From contig NC_008011.1 in assembly GCF_000055945.1 (NCBI RefSeq), forward strand, positions 987,501-1,051,500: 64,000 nucleotides of DNA, given 5' to 3'. Positions within the stretch are counted from its first letter, which is position 1; each line of letters begins with the position of its first letter. Made by a program: the position numbers and the translations under genes. This stretch comes from Lawsonia intracellularis PHE/MN1-00. Its GTDB lineage: Bacteria; Desulfobacterota; Desulfovibrionia; Desulfovibrionales; Desulfovibrionaceae. Under the pieces are notes generated by a model. It saw nothing but the letters and a program-made list of their open reading frames with translations, ran no database searches and was not told where the DNA came from. This document shows, piece after piece, positions 36,878 through 46,301 of the stretch.

Positions 36878-38164
36878 ATGAAAATATTTTTCTGTAATTG
36901 GCGGGGATTAGAATCTAATTCATCTAGACTTCGGTCAGTACTCTTTATTTTTTTTAGTTTGTCAATTTTATTATTTCCTCTTGGACAAGCATTAAGAGTT
37001 ATTCTACCTATTCTTTGTTTACCTATAATTATTTTACTTTACATACAGGATTGGAATAACTCTACACTCCGTATATTACCCTTTCGCTGGCTATTTATTA
37101 TTTTTATAGCAAGTTTTATAATACAACTAGTTACATCTGAGTGGTTAGCTGCAAGTTGGGCTTCAGTAAAACCAAATTTGTTAAGAGGGATTGTTTTAGC
37201 TTTTGTGGGAATGGAAGTTGTCCGTTCAGAGAAAGATTTGCGATGGCTTATTATTATTTTTGCGGTAACATTTTTTTATGAAGGGTTAGATGGTGTATGG
37301 CAGGTCTTAACAGGATTTGACTATATAAAGCATACAGCTATTATGTCAGGAAGGTTAACAGGTTCTTTAGGGACATATCGAGTAGGTAATTATATGGCAA
37401 TAATAGCTCTACCTGCCTTTGGGATCTGGACTCTTCTTCCTATGAAAAATAATAGATTACGTATAGTTGCTGTAGCAGTATTGTTATCTCCAGGTTTATT
37501 TCTTTGGTTAGGTTCATTTACCCGTATAGGATATTTAGCCCTTTTAGGGGCTTTATATATTTTGTGGATTTGTATTTGGACAAAATTCTCATTATTAAAA
37601 GTTATTGTTCCTCCAATGTTATTGCTAGTAGTATTAAGTATGTTTGGAATTGCAAGATTAAGCTGGGAAACAATGCTTAATGATCCACGAATAGAGTTAT
37701 GGATAAGAGCTATAGAGGTAGGAAAAGAGCATTTATGGCTTGGAACTGGTAGTAGTACTTTTATATTAGCTCTACAGAAACAGGGTATAATTTTACAGTC
37801 TGTCCCCTCTATGGATCTTGGTCATCCTCATAATATCTATATTCAATTTTTTATTGATGGGGGACTTATTGGATTTACTAGCTATATTTTATTTTTTGTT
37901 ATTATAACTCTTTGGACATTGTTTCATATTCGAAGGGGTGTCCAAAAAGAAATACAAGGTTTATTCCCTGGATGTTATTGGCAGTTACTTTCATTTATTT
38001 GGGCTGGTTGGGTTGCATATTTAATTACAGGATTTTGTGGACATGATTTTTATCGAACATGGTGGCTATCTACTGCTGCCACATTGTTAGGAATTCTTAT
38101 CGGAGGATGTCAGTGGGGCAAAAAAGATAGTAAAAAAGAGTTGGATAGTGTTTCCTTAGTTTGA
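36878..38164 (+). CDS. O-antigen ligase (WaaL/Wzy_C) family membrane protein
   Basis: A polytopic inner-membrane protein of 428 residues with about ten to twelve hydrophobic helices and one large periplasmic loop near 270-320. That loop contains GSFTRIGYLALLG before it and LGHPHNIYIQFFIDGG, the conserved histidine region of the family. Members join undecaprenyl-linked O-antigen to lipid A-core, or polymerise glycans. Proximity to the glycosyltransferase fits LPS or capsule assembly. Last gene of the plus-strand run; it converges on rpmB with a 14 bp gap. Confidence 0.8.
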   Translation: MKIFFCNWRGLESNSSRLRSVLFIFFSLSILLFPLGQALRVILPILCLPIIILLYIQDWNNSTLRILPFRWLFIIFIASFIIQLVTSEWLAASWASVKPNLLRGIVLAFVGMEVVRSEKDLRWLIIIFAVTFFYEGLDGVWQVLTGFDYIKHTAIMSGRLTGSLGTYRVGNYMAIIALPAFGIWTLLPMKNNRLRIVAVAVLLSPGLFLWLGSFTRIGYLALLGALYILWICIWTKFSLLKVIVPPMLLLVVLSMFGIARLSWETMLNDPRIELWIRAIEVGKEHLWLGTGSSTFILALQKQGIILQSVPSMDLGHPHNIYIQFFIDGGLIGFTSYILFFVIITLWTLFHIRRGVQKEIQGLFPGCYWQLLSFIWAGWVAYLITGFCGHDFYRTWWLSTAATLLGILIGGCQWGKKDSKKELDSVSLV

Positions 38165-38178
38165 TATTGTGAATTTTA

Positions 38179-38388
38179 TTATGAGCCTTTGTGGATAGAA
38201 GGTTTGGTCACATGGCCAGAGCGGATACAACGTGTACATATAGTAATAGTTTTTATTCTTCCATCAGGAAATTGATTACGCATATGTTGAAGATTGGGAT
38301 TGAAAACTCTTTTAGTTTTAATATTTGAGTGGCTTACATAATTACCAACAAGGGGTTTTTTCCCACATATTTCACACTGTTTTGCCAT
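38179..38388 (-). CDS. rpmB: 50S ribosomal protein L28
   Basis: Small rRNA-binding protein of the large subunit, 69 residues from the ATG at 38388. Upstream in-frame codons are rejected because GGAG lies directly before this ATG and L28 begins [12 protein letters not shown]. It is the zinc-ribbon (C+) form, with Cys5/Cys8 and a second pair in TICTRCIR. It also has the NPNLQHMR motif. Monocistronic, opposite to its neighbours. Confidence 0.95.
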   Translation of the reverse strand: MAKQCEICGKKPLVGNYVSHSNIKTKRVFNPNLQHMRNQFPDGRIKTITICTRCIRSGHVTKPSIHKGS

Positions 38389-38566
38389 TAACTTCTCCGT
38401 AACTATAAAGGATATTTTTAAGGGCTTTCTTATAACTTTAACATAAAAAAATAGCAAGTTTATTATGGAATATTTTTTAATAGTAATAGTAAGTTCTCTT
38501 ACCTATAGTAACATATCGCTATTGTTTGTTTATTAGTTTTTTATGTTGAACTATTATTGAGTTGTT

Positions 38567-40582
38567 ATGAAAATAAAGCTACTTCAAAAAATTTGTATCA
38601 TATTATTCCTTATTAACTATAGTCTAATATCAGGATGTTCTTCAACTAAAATAGTAGTCCCAGAAGGTAATAGTTCTGATTTGTTAGAAAAAACACAGGA
38701 TATAAAAAGTATAGAGGATCAGGATAGGAACATTTCTGCTCAGGCAGAAGAAGCTTGGAAGAATAACAATATGCTTGAGGCGCAAAGACTTTACAGGATT
38801 GTTGTGACACAGTCTAACTTAACAGCTTTTGAACGTAACTCCGCATGGGAAAGGTTAATCAAGTCATCAATTGCTAATAATCATTTCCATATAGCACTAG
38901 AATTTTTAACTCAATGGAAGCTTAGTGATCCAACAGCTAATATGCAACCAGTTTGGCAAGATTCATGGGGAATAGCTGTACTAAAATCTTCACGTGTACA
39001 AGCAATATCTCATGCACAACAGGTCTGGGAAGATGCTTCTTTACCTATTCCATTACGGGGAATAGCTGGAGGAGTATTGATGATTTTAAGCCCAAAAGAA
39101 AATAAAACATTGATAGCAAGTAAACTATCAGAGCTTTATAAGCACTCAGATCATGCAAATTGTATGATGCTAGAACAAAGATTATTTACGTTGCTTAGTA
39201 ATAGTTCTAGTGAGGAATTGTTAGCACTTGAATTTCTTACAGGGCCTGAGAGAGATTTTATGTATCCTTGGTCAATTATTATTCTTGATGTATTACGTCG
39301 AGAGTGGCCTAGTAAAACTAATCGTACTGCAGAGTTGCTGGGGAAAATTAATTACCCAGGCGTATTTTCAGACTCTTCGTTGCTTGCTTCAGCTATTCAT
39401 GTAGCTGAGCCTAAATCGTTGTTAGTTGATCATACTAATATATTATTTTCACCAGGTTGTTATGCGTTAGTACTTCCAATGAGTGGACCATATAGTTCTA
39501 TTGGTTGGAATATTGCTAAAGGAGCTAATGCTGCCCAAGAGGAACTTATAAGCGCAGGGGTTGATGTTGAAGTTGTTATTATAAATTCTGAAGCAGTAGG
39601 TTGGTTAGAAAAACTAGAACAGTTACCACAGAAGTGTATTATTGTTGGTGGTCCATTACAGGCAGAGATATATGCAGCCATAAGAGAAAAGAATATCCTT
39701 TCAAATAAGATATTTTTTACATTTTTGCCTTCAATTGGAGAAGGTGATGAAGGTATAACTGCTTGGCGTTTTTTTTCAAGCCCAGAAGATCAAATTTTAG
39801 CTCTTCTTCGTTTTAGTCATGAACTTGATATTACCATGTGTGGAGTATTATATCCCGAAGATGGATATGGTAGAAAAATGACAGAATTATTTGTTAAATT
39901 AGCTGAGCAAAGTGGAATATCTGTTATGACAACTGGATACAATCCACATGACACATCTAGTTGGTCAAAATTATTAGCAAACGTTACAAAAACAAGAATG
40001 ATAGGGAAAGTTCCTGTACCATCTACTCCTTTTCAAGCTGTTTTTCTTCCAGATAGCTGGAAAAATATTGAAGTATTATTGCCATATCTTTTTTTCCAAG
40101 GGGAAGATAGGCTTGTTTTAATGGGGACAAACTTGTGGGAGCAAGGTCTTTCTCATGGAGAAAAAAATTTTATAAGGAATATGGATCTTGCTGTATTCCC
40201 AGGAAGTTGGAATAAGTCTACACCTAATGCCACAGCTGCCATGCTAATAGAACGATTTACAATGGATAATCAAGAGGAACCTGACTTTTGGGTTGGGCTA
40301 GGGTATGACTTTATACGTTTTTCTTCAGCATTAAATATACATGAAGTTAATTGGCAAGCATCTCAGGTAAATAAAAGCATAGAGAAAGCTCAACAAATGG
40401 ATTGGAGCATAGCTCCTATTTATTGGGAAAATGGGAAAGCTCAACAGAAGTTATTTCTTTTTTATCCAACATCTTCAGGGGGTAAGTTATTAAATACTAA
40501 TTTATTTAAAAAGCGTCTTGATGCAATTAAAAAACGGCACTTAAAACGTGTTTCGGCTGCTGAAAGGGAGGTGTCTAAATAA
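38567..40582 (+). CDS. Lipoprotein with LpoA/periplasmic-binding fold (probable PBP activator)
   Basis: A 671-residue protein with a lipoprotein signal ending in the lipobox LISGC, so Cys24 would be lipidated. A helical, TPR-like N-terminal half (about 45-270; AWKNNNMLEAQRLYRIVV) is followed by a type I periplasmic-binding-protein fold (about 290-650; ALVLPMSGPYSSIGWNIAKG). This two-part plan matches LpoA-type activators of penicillin-binding protein 1A and branched-amino-acid-binding relatives. There is no transporter next to it, favouring the peptidoglycan role. The C-terminus is strongly basic. Confidence 0.78.
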   Translation: MKIKLLQKICIILFLINYSLISGCSSTKIVVPEGNSSDLLEKTQDIKSIEDQDRNISAQAEEAWKNNNMLEAQRLYRIVVTQSNLTAFERNSAWERLIKSSIANNHFHIALEFLTQWKLSDPTANMQPVWQDSWGIAVLKSSRVQAISHAQQVWEDASLPIPLRGIAGGVLMILSPKENKTLIASKLSELYKHSDHANCMMLEQRLFTLLSNSSSEELLALEFLTGPERDFMYPWSIIILDVLRREWPSKTNRTAELLGKINYPGVFSDSSLLASAIHVAEPKSLLVDHTNILFSPGCYALVLPMSGPYSSIGWNIAKGANAAQEELISAGVDVEVVIINSEAVGWLEKLEQLPQKCIIVGGPLQAEIYAAIREKNILSNKIFFTFLPSIGEGDEGITAWRFFSSPEDQILALLRFSHELDITMCGVLYPEDGYGRKMTELFVKLAEQSGISVMTTGYNPHDTSSWSKLLANVTKTRMIGKVPVPSTPFQAVFLPDSWKNIEVLLPYLFFQGEDRLVLMGTNLWEQGLSHGEKNFIRNMDLAVFPGSWNKSTPNATAAMLIERFTMDNQEEPDFWVGLGYDFIRFSSALNIHEVNWQASQVNKSIEKAQQMDWSIAPIYWENGKAQQKLFLFYPTSSGGKLLNTNLFKKRLDAIKKRHLKRVSAAEREVSK

Positions 40583-40604
40583 GATTATTGTTTCTTAAAC
40601 TATA

Positions 40605-41672
40605 CTAAGGAATATCTGTCCATATAGGTTGAGTTTCGTCAAGGCTTTCATTTCTTAACTGTCTACATAAAAGTTTTTGTACGGCTTCATGAGGAGATAT
40701 AACTCCTTCAAGAACATTATATACAGCTTTTGTTATAGGCATATCAACGTTCAGCTTACTGGCAAGAGTATTAACAGCATAAGTTGTTTTGATACCTTCA
40801 GCAATCATATTCATTGAGTTTGTTATATTTTTTAAAAGTTCTCCTTTCCCAAGACGTAATCCAACTTGCCTATTTCTAGACAGCTCCCCTGAGCAAGTTA
40901 GAAATAAATCTCCAAGCCCTGATAATCCTGAAAATGTAAGTGGTGAAGCTCCAAGAGCTTTCCCCAGGCGAGTTGTCTCTGCAAGACCACGAGTCATTAA
41001 GGCTACTCTAGTATTAATACCAAAACCTAGACCATCAGAGACTCCTGCTGCTATTGCAATTACGTTTTTAGTTGCCCCACCAAGTTCTACACCTGTAACA
41101 TCTGTACTTGAATATGTTCTAAACCATGGAGTAGAGAAAATTTCTCGTAGATGTTCACCCAGTTGTTCATTGCGACATGCAAGGACGACAGCTGTAGGTT
41201 TTTCACACATAACTTCTTCTGCAAAAGAAGGTCCTGAAAGTACAGCATAGTGAGAAACACGATGAGCCATTTCATCTAATATCATTTGTTCAACTGTTTT
41301 TAATGTTTCTACTTCAATCCCTTTTGCTGTATTCACAAGTATACAATTTTTTGTCAAAAGTGGTTCAAGTTCTTGTAATACAGGCCGTAAAGATTGACAG
41401 GGGACAGAAAGAATTACAATTGTTGCTTTTGCTAACACATGAGCGGGTTCTTTAGTAAGAAAGCTAATTTTCCCTGTTACAGCGTGGATTGCAGGGTGAA
41501 TAGAGAATCCAGGAAGGTATATATTATTCTCATGGTGCATATTGATATAGTCAGCTAACTTTTGACTACGTAATACTAAATGTACTTTATGTCCTCCTGT
41601 GGCTAATAGATGAGCTACAGCTGTACCCCAGCTTCCTCCTCCAAGAACGACAATAGATTGTGGGTTAGACAT
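40605..41672 (-). CDS. gpsA: Glycerol-3-phosphate dehydrogenase [NAD(P)+]
   Basis: Reduces dihydroxyacetone phosphate to sn-glycerol 3-phosphate for phospholipid synthesis. The 355 residues start with the Rossmann motif VVLGGGSWGTAVAHLLA, then show AVLSGPSFAEEV, the catalytic-lysine segment GATKNVIAIAAGVSDGLGFG, and FSGLSGLGDLFLTCSGELSRNR. AAGGGG precedes the ATG. The C-terminal tail is slightly longer than usual. It converges with the LpoA-like gene (22 bp gap). Confidence 0.95.
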   Translation of the reverse strand: MSNPQSIVVLGGGSWGTAVAHLLATGGHKVHLVLRSQKLADYINMHHENNIYLPGFSIHPAIHAVTGKISFLTKEPAHVLAKATIVILSVPCQSLRPVLQELEPLLTKNCILVNTAKGIEVETLKTVEQMILDEMAHRVSHYAVLSGPSFAEEVMCEKPTAVVLACRNEQLGEHLREIFSTPWFRTYSSTDVTGVELGGATKNVIAIAAGVSDGLGFGINTRVALMTRGLAETTRLGKALGASPLTFSGLSGLGDLFLTCSGELSRNRQVGLRLGKGELLKNITNSMNMIAEGIKTTYAVNTLASKLNVDMPITKAVYNVLEGVISPHEAVQKLLCRQLRNESLDETQPIWTDIP

Positions 41673-42262
41673 AAAGATCCCCTTGGATATTTACTAACAT
41701 AAAATAGGTAAAAGGGTTATAAAATGGATAATAAGTAGAATATATAATTATGGACAAATAAATAGACTTCATTTTTATTAATAGTTATTTTTATAGTATA
41801 ATATATAAATTTTTTGTTTTTTTTTTTCAAGGAAAGTATATTTACCTTATAACCTAAAGAACAATTTTTTATTTATTATATATTTAGATAAGATAACATA
41901 AAAAAATAACTAACAATTTAAAATTAGTTATTTTAAATATAGTAGTATATTTTTTGGATATCAGTAATCTGATGGAAGTCAATAAACTTTATGAAAAAAG
42001 AACGACAAGAAACTAAAAATGCATAATTTTCATTTTGTTAGTGAATATATTTGTTCTACTATTTGTATTTCTAATAACTTTAGAATCCCTTGACCCTTTA
42101 TGAGGTGTGAGGTACACACTTGTTATAAGGATAAGACCAATAAAAGATATATATTATATACGTAAGTAGTAGAAACAATTTTTTATTTTTTACTATAGAA
42201 TTTTACCTTTTTTTTATTTATAATGAGTTTTATTTTACTAATCACAGGGAGACTCGGAAAGA
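41673..42262. other. 590 bp divergent spacer before potABCD
   Basis: This strongly AT-rich spacer has no supportable ORF on either strand. The right third holds the probable pot promoter at 42090; the left end must hold the gpsA promoter. The remaining 300 bp show only short homopolymer runs. Confidence 0.4.
42090..42118 (+). promoter_or_regulatory. Probable potABCD promoter with overlapping dyad
   Basis: TTGACC (42090-42095), 17 bp, TACACA (42113-42118): the same two hexamers and spacing occur before tRNA-His. Within it the dyad GTGTG/CACAC (42105-42109 and 42115-42119) overlaps the -10 region and could be a repressor site. The leader to potA is about 140 bases. Confidence 0.5.
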
Positions 42263-43369
42263 ATGACCGGGAAAGGTTGTATCATTGAACTAAAAAACGT
42301 CAGCAAAATATTTGAAGATACCTGTGCCCTTGATAATATTAATCTACAGATTGCAAATGGTGAATTTTTAACTTTACTTGGTCCTTCTGGGTGTGGAAAG
42401 ACTACTATCTTACGTATTATTTCTGGGTTTGAAACCCCAGATGTTGGAGAAATATTAATTGCAGGGGTTAATGTAAGTGGCTTCCCTCCGGAACGAAGAC
42501 AAGTGAATACAGTCTTTCAGCATTATGCATTATTTCCTCATATGACTGTTCGTGATAATGTAGCATTTGGTTTGCGTATGCAAAAATGTCCTCGTGAAAA
42601 AGTGAATGAGTTGGTTTTTGAAGCATTACGAATGGTCCATCTTGAAAATTTTGCTGATAGACGCCCTTCTCAACTTTCTGGAGGACAACAACAACGAGTA
42701 GCTATTGCAAGAGCTGTAGTAAATAAACCATTACTTCTTTTACTAGATGAACCTTTTAGTGCTCTTGATCATAAGTTACGACAGATTATGCAGCTTGAAA
42801 TTAAACATTTGCAACGTAAACTGGGCATTACTTTTGTTTTTGTAACACATGATCAAGAAGAAGCATTTGCTATGTCAGATAGGGTAGTTGTTATGAATCA
42901 AGGTAGGATAGAGCAAATTGGTACTCCACAATGTATTTATGAAGAGCCAGTTAATTTGTTTGTAGCTCGGTTTGTGGGAGAGATTAATAATTTGGCGGGA
43001 ACTATTCTTTCTTGTAATGATGAGGGAATATATGAAGCTGCAATTGCAAATGAAGTTTTTCCATTAAGAACACCACATCGTTTTTCTCCAGGAGAAGCTG
43101 TGAATGTATTGTTACGCCCAGAAGATATACGGATATACTTATTAGATGAAGAAGTTTTGAAAGTCCCTCACCTTAGAGGTCGTATTGAAGAAACAGTATA
43201 TAAAGGCGCAACAGTAGATATTATTATTGCATTAGACGTTGGTGGGACTTTACGTGTTGCTGAATTTTTTAATGAAGATGATGCAGAAATTAGCTATAAT
43301 GAAGGAGAAAGAGTAGCTGTAACTTGGGTTGATGGTTGGGAAGTGGTATTGCCACATGAAATGGCTTAA
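42263..43369 (+). CDS. potA: Spermidine/putrescine ABC transporter ATPase
   Basis: Energises polyamine import. The 368 residues comprise an ABC ATPase domain with Walker A GPSGCGKT at 40-47, signature LSGGQQQR, Walker B LLLLDEPFSALD and the H-loop VTHDQEEA. A C-terminal TOBE-type regulatory domain follows (about 240-360; VLLRPEDIRIY). First gene of potABCD; its end overlaps the start of potB by 14 bp. Confidence 0.94.
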   Translation: MTGKGCIIELKNVSKIFEDTCALDNINLQIANGEFLTLLGPSGCGKTTILRIISGFETPDVGEILIAGVNVSGFPPERRQVNTVFQHYALFPHMTVRDNVAFGLRMQKCPREKVNELVFEALRMVHLENFADRRPSQLSGGQQQRVAIARAVVNKPLLLLLDEPFSALDHKLRQIMQLEIKHLQRKLGITFVFVTHDQEEAFAMSDRVVVMNQGRIEQIGTPQCIYEEPVNLFVARFVGEINNLAGTILSCNDEGIYEAAIANEVFPLRTPHRFSPGEAVNVLLRPEDIRIYLLDEEVLKVPHLRGRIEETVYKGATVDIIIALDVGGTLRVAEFFNEDDAEISYNEGERVAVTWVDGWEVVLPHEMA

Positions 43370-44240
43370 AGGTTTTCAACTTGTTGTGATAGCACCAACT
43401 GTGATCTGGCTTGGTTTATTTGCTTTATTACCTAATGTTGGTCTTTTAGTTGTTACTTTTTTAACAAGAGGTGACCAAGAATTTGTTATTCCAGTATTAA
43501 CCTTTTCTAATTATGCTAGACTGTTTGAACCTTCTTTTTTAAAAATTTTATGGGATTCTATTTGGTTAGCTCTTATGAGCACACTTTTTTGTTTATTGGT
43601 AGGATACCCATTTGCATATCGAAATGCTCGTTCAAAAGCAAAAATTAAACCATGGTTGCTTCTTCTCATTATTATCCCATTTTGGACTAACTCATTAATC
43701 CGTACTTATGCACTTGTTTTGATTCTTAAAGCAAATGGACTATTAAGTACTGTACTTATATGGTTAGGTATTATTAATGAACCTATATCATTTATGTATA
43801 GTGACTTTGCTGTTTTTATAGGTATTACTTATACGTTTTTACCATTTATGGTTCTTCCTTTATATACGACTATTGAAAAACTTGATCCACGTTTGTTAGA
43901 TGCAGCAAAAGATTTGGGAGCAGGGGGATTTCGTGCTTTTTGGCATATAACGTTACCTCTTACCTTACCAGGTATTGTGGCTGGATCAATGTTTGTTTTT
44001 TTACCTTCTTTAGGCGCATTTTATATTCCTGAAATTTTAGGTGGCTCAAAAGATATCTTAGTAGGAACGTTTATTAAAAATCAATTTTTTGTAAATCGTG
44101 ATTGGCCACTAGGTGCAGCCTCTAGTACTATTCTAACAATTTTGCTATTTATTTTACTTATACTTCACCATATTACAACACAGTCTTTCTCTATAAAAAA
44201 TAGAGCTGAAAATGATCCACGATTTAGGAGGCCTGTCTAA
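43356..44240 (+). CDS. potB: Spermidine/putrescine ABC transporter permease PotB
   Basis: Inner-membrane permease with about six helices, 294 residues from the ATG at 43356. An in-frame TTG lies 27 bp earlier; the ATG fits PotB starts better (MKWLKGFQLVVIAPTVIWL). The EAA loop that contacts PotA reads LLDAAKDLGAGGFRAFWHIT near residue 175. It overlaps potA by 14 bp and potC by one base. Confidence 0.92.
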   Translation: MKWLKGFQLVVIAPTVIWLGLFALLPNVGLLVVTFLTRGDQEFVIPVLTFSNYARLFEPSFLKILWDSIWLALMSTLFCLLVGYPFAYRNARSKAKIKPWLLLLIIIPFWTNSLIRTYALVLILKANGLLSTVLIWLGIINEPISFMYSDFAVFIGITYTFLPFMVLPLYTTIEKLDPRLLDAAKDLGAGGFRAFWHITLPLTLPGIVAGSMFVFLPSLGAFYIPEILGGSKDILVGTFIKNQFFVNRDWPLGAASSTILTILLFILLILHHITTQSFSIKNRAENDPRFRRPV

Positions 44241-45016
44241 TGAAAAGATTAGGTCTTATATGGTTATGGATTGTTTATATCTTTTTATATTTGCCAATAA
44301 TAGTTGTTATTGGCTACTCATTTAATATTGCTAAGTATACATCTGACTGGAAGGGATTTACATTACAATGGTATAGCCAACTTATGAATAATACTCCGTT
44401 GATAGATGCAGGGATTAACTCTTTAAGTGTAGCAGCATTGTCAGCTAGTTTTTCGACTTTTTTAGGTGTTCTTACAGCATTAGCTATAAGAAGGTATAGG
44501 TTTCCTGGTCGGAAAATTTTGTATGGTTCTATTTATGTTCTTACAGTATCACCAGATATCGTTATGGGTATATCTTTATTAATCTTTTTTATATTTTTTC
44601 ATATCCCATTAGGTTTTCTTAGCCTTTTTATTGCTCATACTACTTTAAGCTTACCGTTTGTTGTTCTTACTGTTTTAACTAGATTAATGGAGTTTGATGA
44701 ACAGCTTGTTGAGGCAGCTCGAGATCTTGGTGCAAATGAGTCTCAAGCCTTTCGCTATGTGATATTACCTCTTATAATGCCAGCTATTGTTGCAGGGTGG
44801 TTATTAGCGTTTACTTTATCTATGGATGATGTCTTAATTAGTTTTTTTGTCACTGGACCAACTTTTGAAATTTTACCTTTAAAAATTTATTCTATGGTAC
44901 GCCTAGGAGTAAAGCCAGAAATCAATGCACTTTCAGCTATTATGTTTTGTATTACAGTCGTTTTTGTTTTTATTGCATGGCTGTTGCTTCCTAAGACTCG
45001 TCATACAGGAAACTAA
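44240..45016 (+). CDS. potC: Spermidine/putrescine ABC transporter permease PotC
   Basis: Second permease of the polyamine importer, 258 residues with about six helices. The EAA loop is LVEAARDLGANESQAFRYVI and the segment after it includes FTLSMDDVLISFFVTGP, typical of PotC. Start and potB stop share one base (TAATG), with GGAGG well placed upstream, so translation is coupled. Confidence 0.93.
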   Translation: MKRLGLIWLWIVYIFLYLPIIVVIGYSFNIAKYTSDWKGFTLQWYSQLMNNTPLIDAGINSLSVAALSASFSTFLGVLTALAIRRYRFPGRKILYGSIYVLTVSPDIVMGISLLIFFIFFHIPLGFLSLFIAHTTLSLPFVVLTVLTRLMEFDEQLVEAARDLGANESQAFRYVILPLIMPAIVAGWLLAFTLSMDDVLISFFVTGPTFEILPLKIYSMVRLGVKPEINALSAIMFCITVVFVFIAWLLLPKTRHTGN

Positions 45017-45088
45017 TATTATTATAAGGGTATTGGCTTTATTAATCTAGAGTGGGATAGCTATTGTATGATAATGGAGAAATACACT

Positions 45089-46126
45089 ATGAAAAAATAC
45101 GTTAGCTTAGCTCTAATTTTAGTAATATCTTGTTGTCCTCTTTTTGCTAATGATAAGGACACACTTAATGTGTTTACATGGTCTGAATATATTCCTTCAG
45201 ATGTACTGGCTGATTTTACAAAAGAAACTGGTATTAAAGTGGTTGTGTCTACATTTGAGTCTAATGAAGCAATGTATGCAAAGCTAAAATTATTAGGTGG
45301 TAAAGGGTATGATATTGTTATGCCTTCAAGTTACTTTATAGAAAGATTATATAAAGATAACTTATTAGCACGTCTTGATAAATCAAAAATTATAGGGCTT
45401 AATAACCTTGCTCCTGAATCCCTTGGACATTCATTTGACCCCCATAATGACTATTCCATCCCTTATATGTGGGGTGCTTTAGGTTTATTGTTTAACAAAA
45501 AAGTTGTTGATCCTACAGTTATAACTAGCTTCAATGATTTAAATCGTCCTGAGTTTAAGGGAAGAGTTTTGCTATCTGACGATATGCGGGATACATTTGG
45601 TGTAGCACTTAAAGTAAGAGGGTATTCTGTTAATACGACAAATCCTGATGAAATCAAAGCAGGCTATGAATGGTTACAACAGTTAAAACCAGAAATTCGT
45701 GTGTTTGATATTACAGCAACAAAACAGGCATTTATTGGAGAAGAGGTATTAGCTGGTATAAGTTGGAATGGTGATGCATTTATAGCTATGAAAGAGAATC
45801 CTAACTTACAGTTTATTTTTCCAAAGGAAGGGTTTATTCTTTGGATTGATAATTTTTCAATTCTTAATCAATCTGAAAATAAAGAAAATGCATATGCATT
45901 TATTAATTTTTTACTTCGTCCAGAAATAGCCAAGCGATGTGTAGAAGAGTTTTTTTATACAACTCCTAATATAGCTGGTCGAAAACTTCTTGATCCTATT
46001 TATCAAGAAAATCCTATTATCTTTCCAAATGATGGTGTAATGTCAAAAGGAGAATTAATTAGTAATATTGGTAATGCAATTAATATTTATACTTCATATT
46101 GGGAAAAGTTAAAAATGAGCCATTGA
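45089..46126 (+). CDS. potD: Spermidine/putrescine-binding protein PotD
   Basis: Periplasmic receptor that hands polyamines to PotBC. From the ATG at 45089 (GGAG upstream) it has 345 residues; an in-frame ATG 21 bp upstream is less likely. The N-terminus is a signal peptide; LVISC also fits a lipobox, so it may be a lipoprotein rather than free. Family segments are LNVFTWSEYIPSDVL, YDIVMPSSYFIERL, WGALGLLFNK and GISWNGDAF. Intracellular bacteria often rely on such import of host polyamines. Confidence 0.93.
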   Translation: MKKYVSLALILVISCCPLFANDKDTLNVFTWSEYIPSDVLADFTKETGIKVVVSTFESNEAMYAKLKLLGGKGYDIVMPSSYFIERLYKDNLLARLDKSKIIGLNNLAPESLGHSFDPHNDYSIPYMWGALGLLFNKKVVDPTVITSFNDLNRPEFKGRVLLSDDMRDTFGVALKVRGYSVNTTNPDEIKAGYEWLQQLKPEIRVFDITATKQAFIGEEVLAGISWNGDAFIAMKENPNLQFIFPKEGFILWIDNFSILNQSENKENAYAFINFLLRPEIAKRCVEEFFYTTPNIAGRKLLDPIYQENPIIFPNDGVMSKGELISNIGNAINIYTSYWEKLKMSH

Positions 46127-46145
46127 TAATCTATTTATTATAAAT

Positions 46146-46202
46146 TCTTTAACCTAAAAAAGATGACTTCTCTAAGAGAAGTCATCTTTTTTAGGTTAAA
46201 GA
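46146..46202. terminator. Very long terminator hairpin after potD
   Basis: Bases 46146-46172 and 46176-46202 are perfect inverted complements over 27 bp, with a 3-base loop (TAA). A6 and T6 runs inside the arms give the usual U-tract on both strands, so it can stop the pot operon from the left and the prophage remnant transcript from the right. Confidence 0.9.
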
Positions 46203-46301
46203 GTGTTTGCAGCTAGAAGTAATAGTTATATTATTAGTAGATGTTATCTTTTAACTCAATAGGTTAAATAAATATATCACTATTTATTATTAATTATGTT
46301 T

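Noticed and set aside
40789-41250. 153-codon plus-strand frame inside gpsA
   Set aside because: It lies wholly antisense to a well-conserved gpsA and its residues reflect gpsA codon structure.
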